Shown: one piece after another, positions 16,158-22,984 of the stretch
How positions within the stretch are numbered: the stretch's first letter is position 1
Layout of the letters: every line of letters begins with the position of its first letter
Origin: an uncultured Aquimarina sp.
Lineage (GTDB): Bacteria > Bacteroidota > Bacteroidia > Flavobacteriales > Flavobacteriaceae
Direction: 5' to 3'
NCBI GenBank assembly: GCA_947500505.1
Contig: CANMSL010000007.1
Location: forward strand, 62,001-126,000
Length of the DNA: 64,000 nucleotides
Made by a program: the position numbers and the translations under genes
The notes under the pieces: model-generated
What the model was told of the DNA's origin: nothing
Databases searched by the model: none
Seen by the model: the letters and a program-made list of their open reading frames with translations, nothing else

Positions 16158-16532
16158 TCAATTGCACATACTACGATCTACATAGGTCTTATTCCCATTA
16201 GAATTGATATAATAGCATCCACCTCTGGAACCTCGAATATATCTTCTGGTAGTTCTAGGTTTATTTCGTTTCTTTTTGGTAGTACTGCTATTTAGAGAAT
16301 TATTATAGTTGACGGATTTTGTCAAGTATTGCGTATCAGATTTATAGCTGTTTTTATTTCCTAACTTTTGGTCAATAGAGTCAATTCGTTTTTGAATATC
16401 CCGCACTTGTTGTAATAATTCATCTCGCTGCTTTACCAATTCTTCTTTTATATAGAGCGTTGTTTCTACGCTTTGGGAATTGCATTTGTAGGAAGCTATA
16501 ATTAAAATTATTATGAATATGTATTGTTTCAT
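16158..16532 (-). CDS. Secreted protein with coiled coil and PBCV basic-adaptor-like tail
   Basis: 124 residues. A signal peptide (MKQYIFIIILIIASYKCNSQ) leads into a short coiled coil (KEELVKQRDELLQQVRDIQ). A basic Ser/Asn-rich linker follows, and the end is YIRGSRGGCYYINSNGNKTY plus VDRSMCN. This tail resembles the PBCV-specific basic adaptor domain (consensus RGPRGG-YYIN-NG-K-YV), which occurs at the ends of many secreted bacterial proteins and nucleases. A YKC at the signal end could also be lipidated. Its role is unknown. It lies between the thermonuclease and the restriction-type nuclease. Confidence 0.65.
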   Translation of the reverse strand: MKQYIFIIILIIASYKCNSQSVETTLYIKEELVKQRDELLQQVRDIQKRIDSIDQKLGNKNSYKSDTQYLTKSVNYNNSLNSSTTKKKRNKPRTTRRYIRGSRGGCYYINSNGNKTYVDRSMCN

Positions 16533-16546
16533 AATATTGGTCTTTA

Positions 16547-17617
16547 CTATTCGGTTACAGAGTTGATATTCTCATAAGCATCAATAGTACTCAACAATTG
16601 TTCTTCAAAATCATAGATGTTATTAATTGATTCGATATGTTCTCTATGTACATTCTTATCCTGATCAAACAAGCTTATATATTTTTTGCTTCCATCGAGA
16701 TGAAGTCTACAAATAGGTTTTCTATTATTATCATCTAGTAAAATACCAAAATATGATTGAGTATCTCTATGTACGATTCTTTCTATAGCTATTTTTCTGC
16801 GTAGAATAGCAATGACTATTCTAAAACCTTCTAATTCTTCTTCAGTGGTTATAACTTTACTTACTTCCTCGTCAATTTCTATAATTTCTTCGTGTTGTTT
16901 CTCTGCTTCTTTATTTAATGCTGAATTCAGTCGATCGTTTACCTTTTCACTAATAGTTTGATTAAAGGCCTTATGAACCAGCTCTGTAAATTCTTCCATA
17001 ACCCGCTCCGTAAGTCTACCAGAATATACTTGACTGGCAAATAGCCTAACAAAATCATAAGAAGGTTCTTGTAGCTCTGAATTAATCAACTTTTTAATTT
17101 CTTTAAGATACTTTAGGGAACTGGCATTATCTACAATTTTATCAATGTCAAAATTTGACTTGTGAAATTTAGCTATTTCTGGAATGATATTTTCTTTTAA
17201 GTGTGTAATTGTAAACTCCAAAAATGGTTTTTCATCCATTTTGTTGGTTTCTTCCAGATCGGTATAAAACCTATAATCAATTCCATTTGTTAATAGAGCA
17301 AAACGTGTCTGAGTAACGTGAAAATATCTAAATAGTTGAGAATTATGGATATCCAAATTTTCACGCCAGTTTTTACATTCTATGATCAATATAGGTTTCT
17401 CATCCTGAAAGATAGCATAATCTACCTTTTCACCCTTCTTTAGACCGAGATCTGCGGTGAACTCTGGTACAACTTCGGTAGGATTGAAAGTGTCATATCC
17501 CAATAAATTAATAAAAGGTAATACAAAAGCATGTTTTGTGGATTCTTCAGTTTCTATTTTATCTTTAAGCTGCTCGATTTTATCGGCTAGGGCTTTGAGT
17601 TGAGTGTTTAGTTCCAT
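16547..17617 (-). CDS. Stand-alone HsdR_N-type restriction nuclease-like protein
   Basis: 356 residues. After a short coiled coil, the domain at about residues 28-140 matches the type I restriction enzyme R-protein N-terminus (HSDR_N_2): FVLPFINLLGYD, EFTADLGLKKGEKVDYAIF, ILIIECKNWRENL. The D...ECK pattern is the PD-(D/E)XK active site. The rest is helical and ends in a small domain (GILLDDNNRKPICRLHLDG). No helicase part and no methylase or specificity subunit are nearby, so it is not a classic restriction system. Stand-alone proteins of this build are widespread and often lie in defence-rich regions; the target is unknown. Confidence 0.75.
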   Translation of the reverse strand: MELNTQLKALADKIEQLKDKIETEESTKHAFVLPFINLLGYDTFNPTEVVPEFTADLGLKKGEKVDYAIFQDEKPILIIECKNWRENLDIHNSQLFRYFHVTQTRFALLTNGIDYRFYTDLEETNKMDEKPFLEFTITHLKENIIPEIAKFHKSNFDIDKIVDNASSLKYLKEIKKLINSELQEPSYDFVRLFASQVYSGRLTERVMEEFTELVHKAFNQTISEKVNDRLNSALNKEAEKQHEEIIEIDEEVSKVITTEEELEGFRIVIAILRRKIAIERIVHRDTQSYFGILLDDNNRKPICRLHLDGSKKYISLFDQDKNVHREHIESINNIYDFEEQLLSTIDAYENINSVTE

Positions 17618-17621
17618 AGAT

Positions 17622-18212
17622 TTATTTTGAGCTGTTAATTATATATTTTAAGGTTTCTACAACTTCGGGTATTTTTTTTACTTGAGATTTTGTCCAAAAG
17701 TATTTATCGGGATATTCACTATTTTTTATTTGCACTTCGAAAAGCTCTTTAGTTTTTCCTGTTGCTCTACTTATAACATATCTTATTATTAATTCTTCAC
17801 TGTCAAATATGTAGATTGTGGAGTTTTTCTTTTTTAGGTCTATATCAATATTTGGTATAATATAGCTTTCAAAGAAAATAACTAATTCGCTTATTTCTTT
17901 TAAATCCATAAAAGCGTTTTCTAAGTGTTTTATATTCTTTTGTCCAGTAAGTGCGGCACTAAAAGAATCTCCTGTTATATCATAAAGAGTTGTTATTTTT
18001 AAACCAACGATACTGTCATCCGTTTTCAAATTTTTGATTGTTGCTGGATAAAAATCTACAAACTCTGAAGTCCCTGATCTAAACGTAGCTTTTTCTGACT
18101 CATCCAATATTATTTTAGTATAGTTTATGTTTTTTATGAATTTTGTTACTTCTGATTGTCCATATATTAGATAGTTCAGAAGCAGAGTTATTACAAGTAT
18201 AATTTGTTTCAT
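17622..18212 (-). CDS. Secreted hypothetical protein
   Basis: 196 residues with a clear signal peptide (MKQIILVITLLLNYLIYGQS). The mature part is a mix of strands and helices with no motif I know. It has GLKITTLYDITGDSF and YPDKYFWTKSQVKKIPEVVETLKYI near the end. It ends 4 bases before the start of the HsdR_N-like gene, so the two are probably cotranscribed. Its localisation is periplasmic or extracellular; function cannot be assigned. Confidence 0.6.
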   Translation of the reverse strand: MKQIILVITLLLNYLIYGQSEVTKFIKNINYTKIILDESEKATFRSGTSEFVDFYPATIKNLKTDDSIVGLKITTLYDITGDSFSAALTGQKNIKHLENAFMDLKEISELVIFFESYIIPNIDIDLKKKNSTIYIFDSEELIIRYVISRATGKTKELFEVQIKNSEYPDKYFWTKSQVKKIPEVVETLKYIINSSK

Positions 18213-18248
18213 TTCTATAATGTTTTCGGATTAGTAATTTTAATTTGA

Positions 18249-18599
18249 TTAACTACACTCACATCCAGTACCGACTACCCATTTACAACACGGATCACTT
18301 TCACACTGAGATTTTGGTTTGTTAGAACAACCACAATTAGATGTCGACGCACAAGTTCTTACACTATTACCGGGCTCTTCACAAGCGATACCATCATTAT
18401 CTCTATCAAGATCATTTCTGCATTGTGGATCAGCATCAAACGCAGCTTGGGCAGCGGCCATTGATGTATAATTCGCGCAGTTAGTATCTCTACAGTCAGA
18501 AGAAGTATCAAGTTCTGTTTCAGATTCAGAACAAGAATTGATTAATGAAATGAACATTAATATTAGTAGAATAGAAAATAAAGTCTTTATATGTTGCAT
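18249..18599 (-). CDS. Lipoprotein with Excalibur calcium-binding motif and Cys-rich tail
   Basis: 116 residues from the ATG at 18599; an upstream start in the same frame would add 26 residues that do not look like a signal. The lipobox is LINSC. At about residues 35-72 an Excalibur motif is plain: CRDTNCANYTSMAAAQAAF and then DLDRDNDGIACEE, the DxDxDGxxCE calcium loop. The C-terminus packs eight further Cys (CGCSNKPKSQCESDPCCKWV and CECS), probably as disulfides. Excalibur modules are often attached to secreted nucleases or surface proteins. Here it follows small accessory genes and may be the last gene of the operon started at 19079. Confidence 0.75.
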   Translation of the reverse strand: MQHIKTLFSILLILMFISLINSCSESETELDTSSDCRDTNCANYTSMAAAQAAFDADPQCRNDLDRDNDGIACEEPGNSVRTCASTSNCGCSNKPKSQCESDPCCKWVVGTGCECS

Positions 18600-18610
18600 A
18601 TTTTTGTTAA

Positions 18611-18862
18611 TTAGGTAGTTATTAAGCAAAGAACTAAGGAACCTGAGGCTACTAATAGTATTAATGATACAAGACATCCACTTCCTTTAGATTTTTTAAA
18701 AGATTTTCGATATGATAATCCATGAATTCCAGTTCTAAGGGAATAACCCTTAGAGCTCACAGAGCCTCTTTTAGTTCTATAACTAGGAGTGATACCAGAT
18801 TTACTAACATTGATTCCTAGTCCTTTTCCCAGTTTTATTCTTTTGTTATATTTGAATCCCAT
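18611..18862 (-). CDS. DUF4236 protein with C-terminal membrane segment
   Basis: 83 residues. The N-terminal half is a DUF4236 domain: MGFKYNKRIKLGKGLGINVS then KSGITPSYRTKRGSVSSKGY. A basic spacer leads to a C-terminal hydrophobic helix (CLVSLILLVASGSLVLCLI). The family is small and uncharacterised. It is 11 bases from both the DUF1508 gene upstream and the Excalibur lipoprotein gene downstream, which supports one operon. Confidence 0.75.
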   Translation of the reverse strand: MGFKYNKRIKLGKGLGINVSKSGITPSYRTKRGSVSSKGYSLRTGIHGLSYRKSFKKSKGSGCLVSLILLVASGSLVLCLITT

Positions 18863-18873
18863 TAAATCTGAAT

Positions 18874-19056
18874 TTAAGTTTGATCGTCTGTTTCAGCTTC
18901 AGGAGCATCGCGTTTTACCGCGTTAATACCATTTTTACAACCTTGTTTGGTTTCATATAATTCACTGGTCGCTATAACTCTGCCATTGACAGAGTATAAG
19001 TTGAAATAATATTGTTCATTAGTACTTTCTTTAATTACGAATTTTGGATAATTCAT
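18874..19056 (-). CDS. DUF1508 (YegP-like) protein
   Basis: 60 residues made of a single DUF1508 repeat: EQYYFNLYSVNGRVIATSEL, then YETKQGCKNGINAVKRDAPE. E. coli YegP carries two such repeats; single-repeat forms are usual in Bacteroidetes. Function is unknown, though the family is often stress-induced. The gene sits 23 bases downstream of the predicted transcription start of the conserved promoter at 19085-19129 and is the first gene of the operon. Confidence 0.8.
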   Translation of the reverse strand: MNYPKFVIKESTNEQYYFNLYSVNGRVIATSELYETKQGCKNGINAVKRDAPEAETDDQT

Positions 19057-19084
19057 TATTTTATGTTTTAAGATTAATACTTTT

Positions 19085-19129
19085 CAAACTTACATTCACT
19101 AAAAACCAATTCCTTACGGGAAACCATAA
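19085..19129 (-). promoter_or_regulatory. Promoter A1: TTATGG-N4-CCGTAA site, 21 bp, TAAGTTTG box
   Basis: On the minus strand the operator-like palindrome (19114-19129) is followed after exactly 21 bp by TAAGTTTG (19085-19092), a perfect TAnnTTTG -7 box. A TTG near -33 lies inside the spacer. The same 18-base block and the same spacing recur at A2 (19722-19766); promoter B differs only in the 4-base centre and flank. Drives the DUF1508-DUF4236-Excalibur genes. Confidence 0.75.
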
Positions 19130-19146
19130 AGAGGAGAAACAGTTCA

Positions 19147-19187
19147 TAAAAAAAAGACCTTTCAGGTTTTTAAAACCTGAAAGGTCT
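19147..19187 (-). terminator. Strong intrinsic terminator of the DUF4177/YidD-like operon
   Basis: A 16-bp perfect stem (AGACCTTTCAGGTTTT and its complement, one base between) is followed on the minus strand by eight T. It lies 22 bases past the stop of the YidD-like gene. Confidence 0.9.
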
Positions 19188-19208
19188 AATACAAATAATT
19201 TTATGAAA

Positions 19209-19490
19209 TTATAAAAACCTTTTTGCTATTTCATTTTCTTGAATAATCTGTTGGTTAGGTAGCGACATCATTTTTTTTCCATCAATTGGATTGTCAAAAA
19301 TGATAAATCCACTTGCACAGTTTTGATATCTAAACTTTAAGGCACTTAATCCTTTTAGTAGTCCATTTTTAAAGGTTTCTTCGTAGACAAAATTAGAACA
19401 TGATTTTCTAAAAATGCATTGTCTTCTTTTTGATTCTGGGATGAGAAACCAGTATGATCTAATGGCAAACAACAATAAAAATTTCATCAT
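19209..19490 (-). CDS. YidD-like protein
   Basis: 93 residues. The core IRSYWFLIPESKRRQCIFRK-SCSNFVYEETFKNGLLKG and RYQNCASGF follows the YidD pattern (Y-x-x-x-I-P, RRC-F-x-x-CS-Y, G-x-x-x-G, R-x-x-x-C), with the conserved Cys in place. YidD helps YidC insert membrane proteins. Typical YidD lies next to rpmH, rnpA and yidC; here it is an accessory copy in a small operon, so it may be a divergent paralogue rather than the housekeeping gene. Its start overlaps the stop of the DUF4177-like gene by 4 bases. Confidence 0.6.
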   Translation of the reverse strand: MMKFLLLFAIRSYWFLIPESKRRQCIFRKSCSNFVYEETFKNGLLKGLSALKFRYQNCASGFIIFDNPIDGKKMMSLPNQQIIQENEIAKRFL

Positions 19491-19696
19491 GGTTTTTTAA
19501 ATATAACTAACCCTACATGAGAAACCATATCAGGTTTAGCACCTAAACCAAAACACCCTGGATTTCCTGGAATTAATTTGTCACTATATTGATGATTTAC
19601 GTATTCCCAACCGTATGAATGTTGTGCGTTAATAATATTCTGTAACTCCGCGGCTACATCTTTACTTCTTTCGAAATGAACTACTTTAAACTCCAT
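19487..19696 (-). CDS. DUF4177-like small protein
   Basis: 69 residues. The pattern EFKVVHFERSKDVAAELQNI, INAQHSYGWEYVNHQ and VSHVGLVIFKKP fits the small DUF4177-type fold (strand, helix, GWE, strand, strand), cytosolic. Function unknown. It is the first gene after promoter A2 and overlaps the YidD-like gene by 4 bases. Confidence 0.6.
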   Translation of the reverse strand: MEFKVVHFERSKDVAAELQNIINAQHSYGWEYVNHQYSDKLIPGNPGCFGLGAKPDMVSHVGLVIFKKP

Positions 19697-19721
19697 AATA
19701 AATAATGTTAATTAGTTACAT

Positions 19722-19766
19722 CAAACTTATTCTGGATTGAAAAGGTTTCCTTACGGGAAACCATAA
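19722..19766 (-). promoter_or_regulatory. Promoter A2: TTATGG-N4-CCGTAA site, 21 bp, TAAGTTTG box
   Basis: Operator-like site at 19751-19766 and TAAGTTTG at 19722-19729 on the minus strand, separated by exactly 21 bp. Apart from the shared operator and -7 box the intervening bases differ from A1, so the spacing is kept while the spacer sequence is not. Drives the DUF4177-YidD-like pair; the predicted start of transcription is about 20 bases before the ATG. Confidence 0.75.
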
Positions 19767-19781
19767 TCAAAAAAAAGATGT

Positions 19782-19888
19782 AAAAAAAGACCCATCAGGT
19801 TTTAAAAACATGACAGGCCAGTATAAAAGCCCGTTACCCCATAACAAGCTTTAGTTGTATTCCAGATAAATATATTTTATGTATTCAC
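19782..19888 (-). ncRNA. Candidate small RNA or relic transcript from promoter B
   Basis: Transcription from promoter B would start near 19888. No ORF follows. A 9-bp stem with two G-U pairs (19828-19850; AGCTTGTTA paired with TAACGGGCT) is followed by TTTTAT. A second imperfect hairpin (19789-19819), similar to the terminator at 19155-19187, is followed by TTTTTTT. The product would be about 65 or 105 nt. It may be a small RNA, or what is left of a duplicated promoter-gene-terminator unit. Confidence 0.45.
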
Positions 19889-19893
19889 TGCGC

Positions 19894-19938
19894 CAAAAGT
19901 AATATGGTCATTGGATAAAGTATTACGGTTTTCCATAA
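19894..19938 (-). promoter_or_regulatory. Promoter B: TTATGG-N4-CCGTAA site, 21 bp, TACTTTTG box
   Basis: Third copy of the same architecture: palindrome at 19923-19938 (spacer AAAA on the minus strand), then exactly 21 bp, then TACTTTTG at 19894-19901, which fits TAnnTTTG. No protein gene is found downstream before promoter A2. Confidence 0.65.
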
Positions 19939-19966
19939 AAGTGAAAAATCCTCAAAAAGATATCTG

Positions 19967-20107
19967 ACGTCTCTTCGAGTGATCCGCCAAAAGCGGATTG
20001 CCTGCCCGCCTGCGGAGGGTGTCGAGAAGTTTTACAGTCTAAAATTGGAGGTGTAAATACTTGTTCTCGATACACCTCGCCTAAAAGCAAGGCACTCGAA
20101 CTGACGT
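19967..20107. repeat. Long palindromic dispersed repeat, copy 1 (family also at 25147-25286)
   Basis: Outer arms around TTCGAGTG / CACTCGAA and inner arms GGTGTCGAGAA / TTCTCGATACACC give a long, imperfect hairpin of 141 bp. It directly follows the response-regulator stop and contains a GCCTGCCCGCCTGCGGAGG segment richer in GC than its surroundings. The outer and inner arms are shared with 25147-25286. Confidence 0.75.
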
Positions 20108-20110
20108 ATT

Positions 20111-20776
20111 TTATATTAATCCTAAATCCTTAACGATAGCGACCAGGTGGGTAGCATTATTAGCTTTAAAGTCTATTTTTAGTTTATTTAATCGCTTTTC
20201 TACAGAACTAATACTGCTGGGAGCGATACCATTGTTTTTAAAATAAATACCGATCTGTTCCTGCGTCAATCCATTAGCGAGTTGCTGTATCAGTTTTGCG
20301 TCATAGGTGTCAAATTCTATAGTATTACCATTTCTCATTCCGGCTTCTACTTGTGGAGAAATATAGATTTTATGATGATGTACTTCTGTGATGGCTTTGG
20401 ATAGTTCCTTTAATCCTTTTCGATCTTTACACACAAAACCATTGATACCAAGTTTTGTAAACATACTTTTTACCTTATCCGGTCGATCTTCAATAGAATA
20501 TACTATGGTTTTGATGGCAGGTAGTTCTTTTCTGGCAGCTTCAATAAGTTGCTCTCCAGAAGTTAATTCTTGTTCTCGATGATCTTTTTTAAACGATAGA
20601 TCGCTGATCAATAAATCAAAAGGTTCATTATCAAGATTTGCTCGTTTTATTTTTAATAGAGCATCATCACAATATTGTACGTGAATCATCTCTTCAATTT
20701 GTAACGCTTCTTTGATTTCTTTTAAACCTTGATTGATATTGTCAATATCTTCTGCTACTAATACTTTTTTAAACAT
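20111..20776 (-). CDS. Response regulator with LuxR/NarL-type output domain
   Basis: 221 residues. The receiver domain (1-125) has the acidic pair E9-D10, the phospho-acceptor D59 in LLISDLSF, and the Lys in GFVCKDRKG. The output domain (about 155-221) has LIQQLANGLTQEQIGIYFK and SSISSVEKRLNKLKID, a LuxR-type helix-turn-helix of the flavobacterial kind. It lies 11 bases behind the histidine kinase gene and should be its partner. The three identical promoters immediately downstream are good candidates for its targets, but that link is inferred only from closeness. Confidence 0.88.
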   Translation of the reverse strand: MFKKVLVAEDIDNINQGLKEIKEALQIEEMIHVQYCDDALLKIKRANLDNEPFDLLISDLSFKKDHREQELTSGEQLIEAARKELPAIKTIVYSIEDRPDKVKSMFTKLGINGFVCKDRKGLKELSKAITEVHHHKIYISPQVEAGMRNGNTIEFDTYDAKLIQQLANGLTQEQIGIYFKNNGIAPSSISSVEKRLNKLKIDFKANNATHLVAIVKDLGLI

Positions 20777-20787
20777 AGGGCGTTATT

Positions 20788-22707
20788 TTATGCAGGAAAA
20801 GAGATATTAGCTTTCAGTCCCTTTTCGGTATTTGTATCAAAAGTAGCGCTTCCGTCTATGGCATTCATACGGTTTTCCACATTCTGGATACCATTGGTAA
20901 TATTTTCTTTTATTTTAGAAAATCCGATACCGTTATCAGTGTAGTTAATAATCATCTGATTTCCTTCCTTCTTAAAACTGATAGCAACCAATGTGGCTTT
21001 GCTATGTTTTTTCATGTTGGTCATTAATTCTTGTAAAGCTCGATATACTGCTATTTTTTTAATGGCAGATATATTTGTCCAATGTGTTGTTGTCAATCCA
21101 TTAATAATAATATTAGTTTGATCTGATCCGTATCGCGATACCATAGACCTAAGTTCCTCCGTATATAGAATTCCTGTTTCGATACTATTATTTTCTCTAG
21201 AAATATCCCTGGTACGAGAATAGATATCTTCTAATTGATCCAATACAGGCACTGTGTCATCAGTGTTCCTAGTTTGTAATTGTGTCATAACTTGATATAC
21301 ATCGTTTGCCAATTCATCGTGTACTTTTTTAGAAATTCGTGTTTCCGTTTTATAGATTTCCTGGAGTTTTTCTTTTCGATGTTTGGTTTTGAGATAGAAG
21401 AAGAGATACATAGAAGACAGGATTATAAATATACCAATGCCAGCATAGATAATGTTTTGAGTTTTTTGTTTTTGAATTACAAGTTCTTTCTGTCCTTTTT
21501 CTTTAAGGTATCTTTTTTCAATTTTGCCAAATCCATAAAGCATAGATGAATACTTGTTACCTGATATCTTTTGTGCTTTTAGCAAGCTATCTGTAAGTTG
21601 TAATTTTATATTGGAATATTCTAATGACTTTTCTGGTGATAATTTTCGTAAATATTCCAACGCTTCCAATCTGTCTTCAATATTTTTTTGTTTTATGGTT
21701 TGATTGTATAGTTCATTAGCATAGTAAATAGCTTTAGATTTATCTTTTGGACTATAAAATTTCATTAAATGAGAATAACTTGCAATAAGACCAGAATTAT
21801 CTTTAATAGTTTTCCTAATTTCAAAAGCAGATTTCAACTCTTTCTCTACATCTGCACTATCAGATAGCCATTTGGTGAATGCCAGATTATCCATAACTCT
21901 AACCTGTTCTTTTTTATTATTGATGATAAAGCTATTATTTAAAAGGTTTTGATACCCTTTAATTGCCGCTAGGTACCCTTCGTTATCTCTAAGAATATTG
22001 AATTTAGTGTTTCTTAAAATAGCTTTCTTGTTCCGTGAATTGGTATAAGAAATTGAAGAATCAATGTATTTCTTGGCTTGTTCGTAATTGAATTGTTTTT
22101 TATACTTTAATGATAAGTTCTGATATATTGAAGAAAGTGTGTTACTGTCTTTATGTGGTTCTATTAGTTCTAAAGACTCAACTAATAGCTTTTCGGCCAG
22201 ATTGTTATTTCCATCATCAATTAAAATTCTAGCCATAAGATCTAATTTCTTTCCAGCTTGGACACTATCATTTATTTCGACAAAAGTATTTCGGGATTTA
22301 TCAAAATAATAAAAAGCACTATCATTTATATTTTGATCACTGAAATTTTCTCCAATTTTAAAATAGGCACGACCAACATAAAATGAGTCTTTTGTTTTTT
22401 GTGCAGATAATAACAGTTTCCTAGAATACTTTAATGAACTGTCTGATTGTTTATTTCTACGATATAAGTATGCTTTATAGGATAGCGATTTATTGACTAT
22501 AGAATCGATATTCTGTTCTAAAGCTTTGGAATAAGCGTTGTTGAAATATGCTATTCGTTCTCTAAAGGAACAATCTTTGTTTTTTCCAAGTTCGAAATAA
22601 TATGTAGGATGATCGTTAGGTAAGATTTGTATTTTACTATTTTTTATGGAACTATTGCAGCCAATAATAATTGATAAAATAGTCAGTAATGGTAATGCAG
22701 ATTTCAA
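20788..22707 (-). CDS. TPR-containing sensor histidine kinase (NarX/DegS type)
   Basis: 639 residues starting at a TTG. A lipoprotein-like signal (LSIIIGC) exports a long sensor region of TPR-like helices (about 40-395). One membrane helix follows at about 413-431 (YAGIGIFIILSSMYLFFYL), then the HisKA_3 helix RISKKVHDELANDVYQ with phospho-acceptor H463. The HATPase domain shows ALQELMTNMKKHSKAT and the G-box YTDNGIGF. Such two-component sensors are very common in Flavobacteriia. The signal is unknown; TPR sensors usually bind a periplasmic protein or peptide. Cotranscribed with the response regulator. Confidence 0.88.
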   Translation of the reverse strand: MKSALPLLTILSIIIGCNSSIKNSKIQILPNDHPTYYFELGKNKDCSFRERIAYFNNAYSKALEQNIDSIVNKSLSYKAYLYRRNKQSDSSLKYSRKLLLSAQKTKDSFYVGRAYFKIGENFSDQNINDSAFYYFDKSRNTFVEINDSVQAGKKLDLMARILIDDGNNNLAEKLLVESLELIEPHKDSNTLSSIYQNLSLKYKKQFNYEQAKKYIDSSISYTNSRNKKAILRNTKFNILRDNEGYLAAIKGYQNLLNNSFIINNKKEQVRVMDNLAFTKWLSDSADVEKELKSAFEIRKTIKDNSGLIASYSHLMKFYSPKDKSKAIYYANELYNQTIKQKNIEDRLEALEYLRKLSPEKSLEYSNIKLQLTDSLLKAQKISGNKYSSMLYGFGKIEKRYLKEKGQKELVIQKQKTQNIIYAGIGIFIILSSMYLFFYLKTKHRKEKLQEIYKTETRISKKVHDELANDVYQVMTQLQTRNTDDTVPVLDQLEDIYSRTRDISRENNSIETGILYTEELRSMVSRYGSDQTNIIINGLTTTHWTNISAIKKIAVYRALQELMTNMKKHSKATLVAISFKKEGNQMIINYTDNGIGFSKIKENITNGIQNVENRMNAIDGSATFDTNTEKGLKANISFPA

Positions 22708-22740
22708 AATCTCAGAATATGGTTTCGGGGAAAATTACAA

Positions 22741-22775
22741 AAAAAATAAAGGCCATACCATTTAAGTATGACCTT
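22741..22775 (-). terminator. Intrinsic terminator of the 53-codon lipoprotein gene
   Basis: Stem AAGGTCATAC/GTATGGCCTT (one mismatch) with a 7-nt loop, followed on the minus strand by TATTTTTTTT. It lies 20 bases past the small lipoprotein stop and separates it from the kinase gene. Confidence 0.8.
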
Positions 22776-22795
22776 TCGCTAGATAATGCAATTAT

Positions 22796-22957
22796 TTATC
22801 CTTCATCTTCTTCAGAACTTTCTTCTCCTACAGAACCATCTTCCCCTTCTGTAGCTAATTCTTCGATAGCTATTTCATCAGCTAAATCTGAAGTTGTACA
22901 TGAAAATATTGATAAACTAAACATTACTATTGCTAATATTACAAATGATCTTCTCAT
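22796..22957 (-). CDS. Very small acidic lipoprotein (53 aa)
   Basis: MRRSFVILAIVMFSLSIFSC is a complete lipoprotein signal with lipobox IFSC. The mature peptide is only 34 residues, almost all acidic or small: TTSDLADEIAIEELATEGED and GSVGEESSEEDEG. It is followed by a proper terminator. Its acidic tail could keep it exposed at the surface or let it act as a ligand; lying just upstream of a TPR kinase gene, it might be sensed by that kinase, which is speculation. An ORF on the opposite strand covers the same bases but lacks coding features. Confidence 0.65.
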   Translation of the reverse strand: MRRSFVILAIVMFSLSIFSCTTSDLADEIAIEELATEGEDGSVGEESSEEDEG

Positions 22958-22984
22958 CTTTTTTGTTTTAAAAAATTGAACAAT

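Noticed and set aside
16547..17617. Type I restriction-modification system
   Set aside because: Only an HsdR_N-like nuclease domain is present. There is no helicase, methylase or specificity gene next to it.
22689..22979. Plus-strand open frame of 96 codons
   Set aside because: It overlaps the start of the kinase gene and the opposite-strand 53-codon lipoprotein gene, has no signal or domain, and crosses that gene's terminator. The minus-strand gene has a proper lipobox and terminator.
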